From Candidatus Pelagisphaera phototrophica (GTDB lineage Bacteria; Verrucomicrobiota; Verrucomicrobiia; Opitutales; Opitutaceae): DNA of 64,000 bases. The stretch covers positions 2,232,001-2,296,000 of the forward strand of contig NZ_CP076039.1 of NCBI RefSeq assembly GCF_014529625.1, given 5' to 3'. Shown here piece after piece: positions 17,765 to 26,251 of the stretch. Position numbers and translations under genes: made by a program. The notes under the pieces were generated by a model. The model worked only from the letters and a program-made list of their open reading frames with translations, had not been told where the DNA came from and did not search any database. Each line of letters begins with the position of its first letter. Within the stretch, counting starts at the first letter, position 1.

Positions 17765-19111
17765 TTAAACTTCGAAGTCTTCCTTGGTGAATTCTAAGGT
17801 TTTACGAGCAGCCACTGCCTCGTTGACACGGAAGATGGCCATTTCACTTTTGAAGGTGTGCTCACCGTCAGAGTTGAGTTTTGCCTTGCCGTTAATTGCG
17901 GCGAAGAAATTCTCTAAGTGTGGCGTGTGTGGTTTCTTGTCGAGTACGACTGGGATTTCGTAAGCATCTGGTGGAGCCGATTCTCGAACGTCCACCTTCG
18001 TTTGCACTTTCGCAGCTGCGGCTTCTTCCTTGCGAATAAATCCCTTGCTCGCCCAATCGTCCCAAGAAGGTGCGCCGTACTCCCGATACATCTTAGTGAA
18101 GGCTGGGTTTTCCGACATGCGCATAGCTCCCTCGTCACCCATGAAGTACTCGTAGTAACCGCCCCCCGCGCCAGTGGTAGCCAGCGTTTGGTAAAAGGCG
18201 CGAGCAGGTCCATTGGGGGTGTCGTACTCGTATACGGCCATTACGTTGTCGTACCATTGGCGATCCGAATAATAGTCGTTACCACCGCTGGCCATAACAC
18301 TCTTAGGCAGAGCATCGAAAAACCAGTTAAAGATGTCTATTTGGTGGGACCCCAGATCGGAAATCGGGCCACCGCTGAGGTCGCGGAACCACCGCCAGTT
18401 CAGAAACTGCTCCATATTTTCAAAACCGTTCTTTTCCAGCACGTCCTGATCGACGGCAATCCGCGGGTTGACTTCGCGGAATGGCTTAGCCGAGCGATTC
18501 CATTGCCCGTTTGCAGTAGTGAAGCGGCCCATCAGCTTGGCTCGCTGGGTCAAATTGTGATAAGCGTGCATGTAGCGGGGGTTACTGCGCCGCTGGTGAC
18601 CGATTTGCAGAAGCATTCCGGTGTCGCGTGCCGTGCGGACCATGGAACGCGCCTCGTCCGGTGTTCTCGACATCATTTTTTCGCAATACACGTGCAGTCC
18701 GGCCTCCAAGCAGGCGTTTGTGTGGCGAGCATGCCAAAAGTCTGGTGTGGCGATGATTACAGCGTCCAAGTCCAGTTCGTCTTTCGCCGCGATCAATTCT
18801 TCATAGTCGAAATACCACTTCAGATCGGGGCTGGCAGTGCGCAGGGCGCTGCGGCACTTGCCGATACTGTTTTTCCAGATGTCGCAGACTGCCACGACAT
18901 GAAAAGGAGGGTTGGGAATTTCCAGCATGGAAGTGGTGAGCACTTCGCCTTGCTTGCCATATCCTAAGATGGCGATGTTGATCTTCCCGTTGGGGGAGGA
19001 CTGGGCCTTCATTATGGAAGGAGCTAATAGAATACCACCAGAGGCGAGGGCACCAGTTTTCAGAAACTGGCGACGATCTACAGGTGTCGTTGAAGTTGAG
19101 GGAGTAATCAT
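17765..19111 (-). CDS. Tat-exported Gfo/Idh/MocA-family oxidoreductase
   Basis: NAD(P)-dependent sugar or polyol oxidoreductase of 448 residues. The N-terminus has a twin-arginine signal (DRRQFLKTGALASGG) and an Ala-rich stretch ending in MKAQSS, typical of the exported subfamily in Verrucomicrobia. The cofactor-binding strand is INIAILGYGKQGE, and YCEKMMSRTPDEA keeps the active-site Lys of the family EKP motif with the Pro replaced by Met. A later GGPISDLGSHQIDIFNW carries the conserved His. Substrate is unknown. It lies between the DoxX gene and the discoidin-like gene on the same strand. Confidence 0.88.
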   Translation of the reverse strand: MITPSTSTTPVDRRQFLKTGALASGGILLAPSIMKAQSSPNGKINIAILGYGKQGEVLTTSMLEIPNPPFHVVAVCDIWKNSIGKCRSALRTASPDLKWYFDYEELIAAKDELDLDAVIIATPDFWHARHTNACLEAGLHVYCEKMMSRTPDEARSMVRTARDTGMLLQIGHQRRSNPRYMHAYHNLTQRAKLMGRFTTANGQWNRSAKPFREVNPRIAVDQDVLEKNGFENMEQFLNWRWFRDLSGGPISDLGSHQIDIFNWFFDALPKSVMASGGNDYYSDRQWYDNVMAVYEYDTPNGPARAFYQTLATTGAGGGYYEYFMGDEGAMRMSENPAFTKMYREYGAPSWDDWASKGFIRKEEAAAAKVQTKVDVRESAPPDAYEIPVVLDKKPHTPHLENFFAAINGKAKLNSDGEHTFKSEMAIFRVNEAVAARKTLEFTKEDFEV

Positions 19112-19132
19112 AAAGTAAGGTTGTTTGAGAGA

Positions 19133-19684
19133 TTAATATTTTTCGACCACCGAGAATCGATTATGTTTCACCAGTAATAAGGCACCTACGGTTAAAGCGA
19201 CATGCATTCCCAGCCAGGCGATACCGGCGTCTTGTTTAAGCAGTATCAGTCCCACCGTAAGGCTGGCCCAAACGAGACCAGAAACGAGTAGGGCGACGCG
19301 AGAGCAAATTCCCGCAAGGATCATGATACCTACTGCGATCAGCACGTAGCCGAGGACACCTGAGTAAATTGAAAGGGCGAATCCCGGCATGAGCGGCTCT
19401 TCCGCAAGTTTCTCGTAAAGAGGCTCAGGGACGCCATTGTAGTGGGAGAAACCGTATTCCTTGACTTTCATTTCAGTGACGAGCCCAGGGATGGCAAAGG
19501 CACCTTCTTCTGCTTCCATGGCCACTTCCTTAGTCACTGTCGCCGAAAATTTCTCGATTCCGGTGACTAAAGCTCTCAGACCGAGCCAGAAGCGGAGAAT
19601 TAGGTATGCGTAGAAGGATGCGGCATCAGGTCCGCAGCACGAGTTTACTTTGGAGGGCTCGCTAGGGTGATTCGTTTCAGTCAT
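19133..19684 (-). CDS. DoxX-family membrane protein
   Basis: Integral membrane protein of 183 residues from the ATG at 19684. After a polar N-terminus containing two adjacent cysteines (NSCCGPDAASF), four hydrophobic segments are visible (YLILRFWLGLRALV; SGVLGYVLIAVGIMILAG; VALLVSGLVWASLTVGLILL; VALTVGALLLV), the DoxX pattern. DoxX proteins are often redox- or quinone-related, but the role here is not known. A longer frame from 19717 adds residues that overlap likely promoter sequence. It heads the operon that continues with the Gfo/Idh/MocA oxidoreductase 21 bp downstream. Confidence 0.78.
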   Translation of the reverse strand: MTETNHPSEPSKVNSCCGPDAASFYAYLILRFWLGLRALVTGIEKFSATVTKEVAMEAEEGAFAIPGLVTEMKVKEYGFSHYNGVPEPLYEKLAEEPLMPGFALSIYSGVLGYVLIAVGIMILAGICSRVALLVSGLVWASLTVGLILLKQDAGIAWLGMHVALTVGALLLVKHNRFSVVEKY

Positions 19685-19938
19685 TGTAATCTTACCGAAT
19701 AGGTTCTGCGTTAGCACTTGTCCAGTTTAGAAGTGGCAGCCTTATTACATAATTGGCAAGTGTACGCACAGGAAATTATGGACCTCTGCAATACTTGGAC
19801 GATTTTCGCGCAGAAGTTTTCATTCTTCGTCAAAGATATATCCCGCAGGAGCACTTTCAAACACTTCCTTTTTCGTTTTTTCCTGATTATGGATTTTCGG
19901 TCTTTTCATTATCTGCGATTCTCGCATAGCAAAGGAAC

Positions 19939-21102
19939 ATGATATCCCTCCGTTACGGTGCCAATCCTCATCAAACCGAAGCCTCTATCGAGCTCCCCGA
20001 CCCGTCACCACTCAAAATACTGAACGGCGCGCCAGGCTTCATCAACATGCTCGATGCCCTGACTTCCTGGCAGCTTGTGCGGGAATTGAAGGAGGCTACA
20101 GGCAAAGTCTCAGCCGCCTCTTACAAGCACGTCAGCCCGGCGGGGGCCGCTATCGCCAAGCCCATCGACGAGGCTTTCAAGGAGTCGCAATTTCTCAAAA
20201 CAACTGATTTTTCCGAAGTTGCCAGTGCCTACGTGCGGGCCCGCGGCGGGGATCGTCTTTGCTCTTTTGGTGATACTCTCGCGGTCAGTGATGTAGTTGA
20301 TGTCAGTCTAGCTCAGTTCCTCAAAACGGAAGTCTCCGACCTTATTATCGCGCCCGGATACAAGCCAGAGGCTTTGGAAATCCTGAAAGGAAAGAAGAAG
20401 GGTGGTTTCGTCTTACTTGAGATTGACTACGACTTCATGCCGGAAGGGATTGAATCGCGTGAACTATTTGGAATCGGCCTCAATCAGACCCGAAACAGCC
20501 GCCTCATCAGCAAGGCCGATCTGCAAAATGTCGTTTCGGAGAACAAGACAATCTGCGAGGAGACCATAGAAACGCTGCTCGTAGCCGCCATATCCCTCAA
20601 ATACACCCAGTCCAATTCCATCAGTGTGGCCTACGATGGTCAGATCGTTGGCATTGGTGCGGGTCAACAATCCCGAATTCACTGTACAAGACTCGCGTGC
20701 GACAAGGCCGACAAGTGGTTTCTGCAGCGCCATCCCAAAGTGCGCGGGCTCGATTTCAAAGATGGAATCAAGAAGGTGGATAAGACCAATCTCATCGACC
20801 AGTACCTTCTGTGGGACTCACTCAGCTCTCGCGAAGAGGAGATGATGCTCCAGAATTTCAATACAAAGCCGGAACCCATTTCCCGCGAAGAACGGATTGA
20901 GTGGAATCGTCAATACAGGGACATTTGCCTAGGCAGTGACGCGTTTATCCCGTTCCGCGACAATATTGACCGAGCGAGCCGCTCCAATATCCAGCACACC
21001 GTGGAAACGGGGGGCTCATTGCGGACCCCGTATATCGTTGAAGCCTGCAACGAATACGACATGACCCTCACGCACACCGGGATCCGTAGCTTCCTGCATT
21101 AA
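19939..21102 (+). CDS. purH: stand-alone AICAR transformylase (PurH C-terminal domain)
   Basis: Phosphoribosylaminoimidazolecarboxamide formyltransferase, transferring a formyl group from 10-formyl-tetrahydrofolate to AICAR in purine synthesis. The 387 residues begin at once with the transformylase domain: RYGANPHQTEA, LNGAPGFINMLDAL, then the catalytic Lys-His in SYKHVSPAGAA. The end GIRSFLH is the typical PurH C-terminus. The N-terminal IMP cyclohydrolase domain of ordinary bifunctional PurH (about 520 residues) is absent, with no sign of it upstream. The ATG has a good AAAGGA ribosome-binding site. IMP cyclohydrolase must be encoded elsewhere. Confidence 0.9.
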   Translation: MISLRYGANPHQTEASIELPDPSPLKILNGAPGFINMLDALTSWQLVRELKEATGKVSAASYKHVSPAGAAIAKPIDEAFKESQFLKTTDFSEVASAYVRARGGDRLCSFGDTLAVSDVVDVSLAQFLKTEVSDLIIAPGYKPEALEILKGKKKGGFVLLEIDYDFMPEGIESRELFGIGLNQTRNSRLISKADLQNVVSENKTICEETIETLLVAAISLKYTQSNSISVAYDGQIVGIGAGQQSRIHCTRLACDKADKWFLQRHPKVRGLDFKDGIKKVDKTNLIDQYLLWDSLSSREEEMMLQNFNTKPEPISREERIEWNRQYRDICLGSDAFIPFRDNIDRASRSNIQHTVETGGSLRTPYIVEACNEYDMTLTHTGIRSFLH

Positions 21103-21463
21103 GAGAACCGAGCTAAGACGTTTTCGGATATGCAAACCGAAGTCAGGTAGGTTCGCCAATCGAAGGAGCGGCTTTACGCCGCGATTGCGAGACCGAGCCA
21201 TTGAGCGAAAGAAATATAGATCGCGATATATAACCAATCCTACAAACAAAAGCCGCGTGTTACTAATCCAATCGGTATTCATCCTCATCAAACCCTGTCT
21301 CTTGATTCTTATTTTGCAGCAGGGTAGTTGTTTGTAAAAACACAGATTTTATCCCATCCCTGAGTGAATATATTTATTAGACATAATGCTTATTGTGCGA
21401 AATAAATAAAATCTATTAAAACGGAGCTGCTGGAAATAAGTCGTTGAGGATTAGATGGTTTAA
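21103..21463. other. intergenic region, no gene seen
   Basis: No convincing coding sequence was found between the AICAR transformylase stop and the remains of the CE15 gene. The second half is AT-rich. The missing N-terminal part of the CE15 gene was not recognisable in any frame. Confidence 0.5.
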
Positions 21464-22213
21464 ATTGTGCCAGAGGCTGTGGAAACGATTCTCTATCGAG
21501 GCTACCGAATTGCAACGTACTATTAAGGGGACATCGAGCCCGATTACAAGGATGGCTGGGAGGCTGGCATACGTTCCTTTTACGAGAAAAGACGAAGACG
21601 GCCATTCGCTAGCGCTAGAAGACTGGAGCGCAATATCCGCTTGGGCATGGGGCTTGAGTCGGGTTATGGACTATTTTGAAACCGACGACGATGTCGACTC
21701 AAGGCGCGTTCCCCTTCTCGGCCATTCACGACTGGGGAAGACATCCCTCTGGGCGGGGGCTAAGGACCAAAGATTTGCCCTAACGATCTCCAATAACTCA
21801 CGATGCGGCGGAGCGGCCCTAAGCCGCAGAGCCTTTGGAGAAACAGTCGAACGGATCAACACGAATGTCCCGCACAGGTTCAACAAAGTCCTTCAAACAG
21901 TACAACGGGAACGAGAACGCACTGGCCGTTGACCAGCATCAGTTGATCGCCCCTCATGGCTCCGCGGACAGTGTACGCGGCCAGTGCAGAAGAAGATGTC
22001 TGGGCCGATCCCAGAGGAGAGTTTCGTTCAGCCAGGGACGCGGGTCCCGTCTACGAACTATTTGGTCTCACGGGCGTAGGTGTTGAATCTCAACCGCCGG
22101 TCAATACCGCCGTGGGCGACTACGTTGGGTACCATGTTCGCACAGGCGGACACAATGTAATGGACTATGATTGGGAACAGTATTTGAATTTCGAGGACAA
22201 GCATCTAAGGTAG
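21464..22213 (+). pseudogene. decayed CE15 glucuronoyl methylesterase
   Basis: Pieces of a carbohydrate esterase family 15 protein, which cleaves 4-O-methylglucuronoyl esters between lignin and xylan or related bonds, are readable in order but in different frames. First [16 protein letters not shown], an in-frame TAA at 21524, then [14 protein letters not shown] in the same frame. Next [17 protein letters not shown] and the catalytic Ser motif [14 protein letters not shown]. Then [20 protein letters not shown], and finally AEEDVWADPRGEF plus the His motif TGGHNV and DWEQYLNFEDKHLR. That makes one stop and at least three frameshifts (near 21585, 21880, 21950). The N-terminal third is missing. 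All catalytic residues survive, so decay is recent or some breaks are sequencing errors. Confidence 0.82.
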
Positions 22214-22331
22214 GAGAATTAAAGAGTAAGTTTGAGTATGAAGGCTCACGCCGAAGCGAATTAGGTGATTCGAGAATTAGCCTTCTCACTGATTCGCCGA
22301 GACCGGTCGCTTCGTAAAGCGGTGAGGCAGG

Positions 22332-22408
22332 TTTAGGTATCGGGCGATCTCCGAGCGCCCATTGGGCAAACCATCCTGTGTGTGCTCGGAGTTCACCCGC
22401 TACCTAAA
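22332..22408. repeat. palindromic repeat, copy 1 of a dispersed family
   Basis: Arms 22332-22356 and 22384-22408 form an inverted repeat matching at 22 of 25 positions, with a 27-base middle. The arm core (GGTATCGGGCGATCTCCGAG) is shared with the element at 25558 and the half copy at 44588. It lies in the otherwise empty gap between two converging units. Confidence 0.75.
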
Positions 22409-22585
22409 TCACTCGTACCTCTTTAGTCCCATAGAAACACCCATTTGCTCCTACGAATCAATCAGCGAATAAAGATCCCGGAGCCATTGACCAATCGGGG
22501 TCTAAGACAAGCCCCCTACCAGAGTCGAAGCCGACTGCCAGTCGGGGGTCTGCGACAAACTTCGGGGTATCAAACCCAAAGCGAA

Positions 22586-22616
22586 CAAAAAGCACCCCGA
22601 CTTCTCGAGGTGCTTA
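22586..22616 (-). terminator. rho-independent terminator of the sulfatase gene
   Basis: On the minus strand the hairpin AGCACCTCGA-GAAG-TCGGGGTGCT is followed by TTTTTG. It begins about 20 bp beyond the sulfatase stop codon at 22638, as expected for its terminator. Confidence 0.8.
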
Positions 22617-22637
22617 CGTTTTCGAATTATTTGGTTC

Positions 22638-24236
22638 CTAGTTCGCCGCGATACCACGTACTTCGTTCTGCCACGACTTTGGCTTTACTGTCATGTCGCT
22701 ATCATCCTCGTACTTCTTCTCCAGTTGATTTAGCTGATTTTTCATGCGCTTCACCAAGGACTGGTATTCGGGATTGTTGTACAAATTATTGTACTCGTCT
22801 GGATCCGATTTCAGATCGTAAAACTCCCACTCGTCAAATTGGTAGAAGTGCATGAGCTTATAGCGGTTGGTGCGAATTCCGTTGTGGCGGGGTACCATGT
22901 GTACGCTGGGGTACTCGTAGTAATGGTAGTAGATTGACTTCCGCCAGTCTTTGGGGTTCTCGCCCTTCAACAGGGGGACGAGGGACAAACCCTGCATATC
23001 ATCCGGGATCGTTGCCCCCGCAATATCGAGAAAGGTTTCCGCGTAGTCTAGATTCTGCACCATCTTTGTTGTCTTCGAACCGGGTTTCGTAACGCCAGGC
23101 CATTTGAGGATAAAGGGCATCTTGAGAGACTCTTCGTACATCCAACGCTTGTCGTACCAGCCATGATCGCCGATGTAGAATCCCTGGTCAGACGAATAGA
23201 TGACGATGGTATTGTCGTCTAGATCAAGCTCAACCAATGTGTCTTGGATCGTTTCCACGCTTTCATCCACTCCTTTTACGCTGCGAAGATAGTTTTTGGC
23301 ATACCGCTGATATTTCCAGCGTACCAGTTCCTTACCAGAAAGATTTGCGTCATGGAAAGCCTTGTCCTTGGGACCGTATGCCGCCCGCCACGCCTTCAAC
23401 TGTTCGGGTGTCATTCTTTGCATATTCCTCCAAGCCGACTTGTCGGTCCGAATGGGTAGCTCTTCGAAGTCAGGTGTCAGATCGAGGAACAGGTCGTAGT
23501 TGATGTGCATGTGGCGATCAATCTCGAGCTCCTGGTGACCGGCTGCGGGCGCATTGTCCTTGTAGTCGTCGAACAAGGTGGCTGGCTCAGGAATCTCGAT
23601 GTCATCATAAAGGTTCAAATGGCGCAATGCAGGCATCCAATTACGGTGCGGCGCTTTGTGCTGCACCATGAGCATGAAGGGCTTTTTCTCGTCGCGCTTA
23701 TCCTTGAGAAATTCGACCGCCATATCGGTCACGATGTCTGTGCAATACCCTTCGATGGTAACCTGGCCGCTCTCAGTAATCATGTCCGGGTTGTAATAGA
23801 GGCCTTGCCCTGGAAGAACTGCCCAACTGTCGTATCCCTGAGGATGCCCTTTCAAGTGGGACTTGCCGTAAATCGCGGTTTGGTAGCCAGCCTTCTGCAG
23901 AAGCTTGGGAAAGGTCTGCTGATTCCAGTCAAACGTGTTTCCATTGTTCATGAATCCGTTCTTGTGGCTGTGCTTTCCCGTTTGGATGACCGCACGGCTG
24001 GGGCCACAAATGGAGTTGGTACAGAAACTGTTCACAAAGAGCATTCCCTCGGCAGCCAGTTTGTCGATGTTCGGCGTGGGATTGACGGATTTGAGCCAGC
24101 CGTCGTAGGCGCCAATCGCGTGTGGGGCATGGTCATCCGTGAAAATGAACACGATATTAGGACGATCGTCCGCCGAAAGAATTGAGACAAAAGCGATCGA
24201 GATAGCTAAGTAGTAGGTGGTTAGTAGGGATCTCAT
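22638..24236 (-). CDS. secreted S1-family sulfatase
   Basis: Exported sulfatase of 532 residues. A signal peptide (MRSLLTTYYLAISIAFVSIL) is followed by NIVFIFTDDHAPHAIGAYDG, the first metal-binding site. The formylglycine motif is CGPSR with the Cys at about residue 77. YSSDQGFYIGDHGWYDKRW is the second metal region, and the C-terminal domain has WEFYDLKSDPDEYNNLY. The overall pattern (HAIGAYDG start, long middle, FYDLKSDP end) resembles N-acetylglucosamine-6-sulfatase-like and related glycan exo-sulfatases. The substrate is not proven. It is followed by a terminator and is transcribed alone. Confidence 0.92.
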   Translation of the reverse strand: MRSLLTTYYLAISIAFVSILSADDRPNIVFIFTDDHAPHAIGAYDGWLKSVNPTPNIDKLAAEGMLFVNSFCTNSICGPSRAVIQTGKHSHKNGFMNNGNTFDWNQQTFPKLLQKAGYQTAIYGKSHLKGHPQGYDSWAVLPGQGLYYNPDMITESGQVTIEGYCTDIVTDMAVEFLKDKRDEKKPFMLMVQHKAPHRNWMPALRHLNLYDDIEIPEPATLFDDYKDNAPAAGHQELEIDRHMHINYDLFLDLTPDFEELPIRTDKSAWRNMQRMTPEQLKAWRAAYGPKDKAFHDANLSGKELVRWKYQRYAKNYLRSVKGVDESVETIQDTLVELDLDDNTIVIYSSDQGFYIGDHGWYDKRWMYEESLKMPFILKWPGVTKPGSKTTKMVQNLDYAETFLDIAGATIPDDMQGLSLVPLLKGENPKDWRKSIYYHYYEYPSVHMVPRHNGIRTNRYKLMHFYQFDEWEFYDLKSDPDEYNNLYNNPEYQSLVKRMKNQLNQLEKKYEDDSDMTVKPKSWQNEVRGIAAN

Positions 24237-24405
24237 CTCTAAACCCTTTCTAATCGAAAACGGTATTGCAACCCCACAAACGCAATACGCAATCTAATGG
24301 GCTTGTTTTAAAAAGGTCGTCACCGAGAACGCTGAGCCCTAGCTCGGGATATCCGAATACCTTCCCTACCAATTGGATCGCAAAGAAAGTCCCATTAATT
24401 ACCCC

Positions 24406-25539
24406 ATGAATCAGACCCTTCAACTTTTCCTACACCTCCTAACACTCTGTTTTGCCACCACATCCCTTTCAAAGGGGTATTCCAGCATAATAGATGAGCT
24501 CGAAACCAATCTGGAGAATCTACTAAGAGATGGCTCTATCCTCGGAGCTCAGGCCCTCGTCGGAGAAGGAGATCAATTCCTTTACGAGAAAATCATTTGG
24601 CGTTCGCTCCGTAAAGGACCCCGAACCGATCAACTCAGACACGCAATTTTGCATTGGCTCCTTCTCCAAGCCTTTCGCATCCGCTACAATCTTTGTTTTG
24701 GCACAAAACAATCGGTTGAGCCTGAACACTCGGATAAACAGGTGGCTTCCCGAATTCGCTAAACCCAGTATCGTCGGGTCGGAAACCCCCACCCGTTCTC
24801 CTAACCTGCTTGAACTGCTAGCCCATCGAGGTGGCATCTATTCCCAAAAACGAGGAATGAATCGGAGACAGGCTCGTTGGATAAGGGATTTTCGACTAAC
24901 ATTGGAAGAGGCAGTCAATGGCATCGCTGGAGAAGAGCTTATATACAAACCCGGTACCGAGTACGCCTACAGCGGGGCTGGATATTGCGTTTTAGGTCGC
25001 GTAGCTGAAGTCGTATTGGGCCAGTCATTTGAGACCTTGTTGCAACAACGTCTCGCTCAGCCACTACAACTCGAACGCACCACCTATTTCCCCGATCCCG
25101 AAGATCCCAATATCGCCACGGGATCGATTAAAGGTAACCCAAACCCCGCAACCCCCATCTTTCGGCTCACTTTCACCTACCGCTCATCGGAGGCAGTCTC
25201 TATTCCACGGCAAGGGACACCTCTCGTTTTGCCCGAATGATTTTGGAACGGGGACGATTCGGAGATCGAACCCTTCTTGAGCCCGAAATCTACAAGAACT
25301 ATCTGTCCCTTCCCTTTGCGGGTAAAGCCTATGGTATGGGCTGGACCATTAGGAAAGAAAACAATCGGCCTGTGGAAATCTCTCACACAGGATCGCTGGC
25401 GTCCAGCCGCGCGTCCCTACGAATCAATCTCGATACCGGACGATATGCGATCGTCTTCTATACTTTGACCGACACCATTATATCCTTAAAAACCGGACAG
25501 TCTATTAATCGCGCCATTGGCACAGCTTTTAAAGAATAA
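24406..25539 (+). pseudogene. frameshifted class C beta-lactamase-like serine hydrolase
   Basis: A secreted penicillin-binding-protein-like esterase/peptidase gene, readable end to end but in alternating frames. The start ATG at 24406 gives a signal peptide (MNQTLQLFLHLLTLCFATTS) and DELETNLENLLRDG. A frameshift near 24590 leads to CIGSFSKPFAS, where the Ser-x-x-Lys nucleophile lies, and the second-motif region YAYSGAGYCVLGRV. A second frameshift near 25170 restores the first frame (GGSLYSTARDTSRFARM), which ends with the HTG motif in SHTGSLASS and a TAA at 25539. All three active-site motifs survive. Two single-base errors would make it intact, so it may be recently inactivated or mis-sequenced. 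Confidence 0.85.
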
Positions 25540-25557
25540 TGCTTCTAGGCAATAAAA

Positions 25558-25626
25558 GGTAGCGGACGATCTCCGATCGCCCACCCGATAGGAAAGTTAA
25601 TGGGCGATCATAGATCGTCCGCTACC
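25558..25626. repeat. palindromic repeat, copy 2 of a dispersed family
   Basis: Two 26-base arms, 25558-25583 and 25601-25626, are inverted copies with only two mismatches around a 17-base loop. The arm reads GGTAGCGGACGATCTCCGAT followed by CGCCCA. It lies between a stop codon at 25539 and the converging gene at 25652. The size and position suit a non-coding mobile palindrome (REP- or MITE-like) that may also act as a bidirectional terminator; no T-run follows it. Confidence 0.85.
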
Positions 25627-25651
25627 AAAATCAACACGAACAGAGCTGACC

Positions 25652-26236
25652 CTAAGAGTACGACCAAGCGGTGTCGCCAACTTCAGATCGAGGAATACAC
25701 CCCTTGTACATTCCTGGTATAGGATCGTACTTCAGCACATTCATCCCCACTTCCTTTGAGGTAAAATAGCCCACCAAAGTCAGCTCTCTTACCTTTTCGT
25801 AGAACTCCCTATTTTTAGAATCCGCTGCTAGGTCTCGGACCAGATCATCTTGCTGAGCCGCATTCAATTCCGCGAAATGCTTCTTGTGCGCCTTGCGTGC
25901 TCTTTGGTTCATGGCGTTTAGGCCATTGGCGAAAATGGACTTTTCCTCTTTGGTCATGTAGCTGCCATACAAAATATCCATGAATTCCGGCACGCCGACA
26001 TCGATAGCGCCCGGCGTATCGGTCTTGGGCAATATCCGCTCTGCAATCGCTCCAGCGACTTCGGCCTGGCGACGCTTGAGATTGACCGGCTTCCAGCTAG
26101 CCCCGGATCGGCTGGATTGAGCAAAGGCCACTCCTGAGAGAGTAGAGGCCGAAATAGCCGCACCTAGCGCAAATCCCGCACGTTTAATCGCATCGCGACG
26201 ATTCATACTTAAAGAATTTTCTGTTTCCGTATTCAT
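25652..26236 (-). CDS. gluconate 2-dehydrogenase subunit 3 family protein (Tat-exported)
   Basis: Small partner of a membrane or periplasmic GMC-type dehydrogenase, 194 residues. A twin-arginine signal (MNRRDAIKRAGFALGAA, cut near AFAQSS) is followed by the family pattern AERILPKTDTPGAIDVGVPEF and a helical domain with YGSYMTKEEKSIFANGLNAM. The family has no cofactor of its own; it accompanies the flavin subunit and may serve its export or assembly. It begins 15 bp after the GMC oxidoreductase gene on the same strand, which supports a two-subunit enzyme. Confidence 0.88.
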   Translation of the reverse strand: MNTETENSLSMNRRDAIKRAGFALGAAISASTLSGVAFAQSSRSGASWKPVNLKRRQAEVAGAIAERILPKTDTPGAIDVGVPEFMDILYGSYMTKEEKSIFANGLNAMNQRARKAHKKHFAELNAAQQDDLVRDLAADSKNREFYEKVRELTLVGYFTSKEVGMNVLKYDPIPGMYKGCIPRSEVGDTAWSYS

Positions 26237-26251
26237 CTTTCGTCTCCTTTC

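Noticed and set aside
17918-18967. Long 349-residue frame antisense to the Gfo/Idh/MocA gene
   Set aside because: It has no recognisable domain and lies entirely opposite a clearly conserved oxidoreductase; codon bias of that gene creates the open frame.
22477-22560. Two similar GGGGTCT-GCGACAA-type segments in tandem
   Set aside because: Only about 25 bases with several mismatches and two copies; too weak for a CRISPR or a named repeat.
23505-24185. 226-residue frame antisense to the sulfatase
   Set aside because: Shadow of a conserved sulfatase with no sequence family features or ribosome-binding site.
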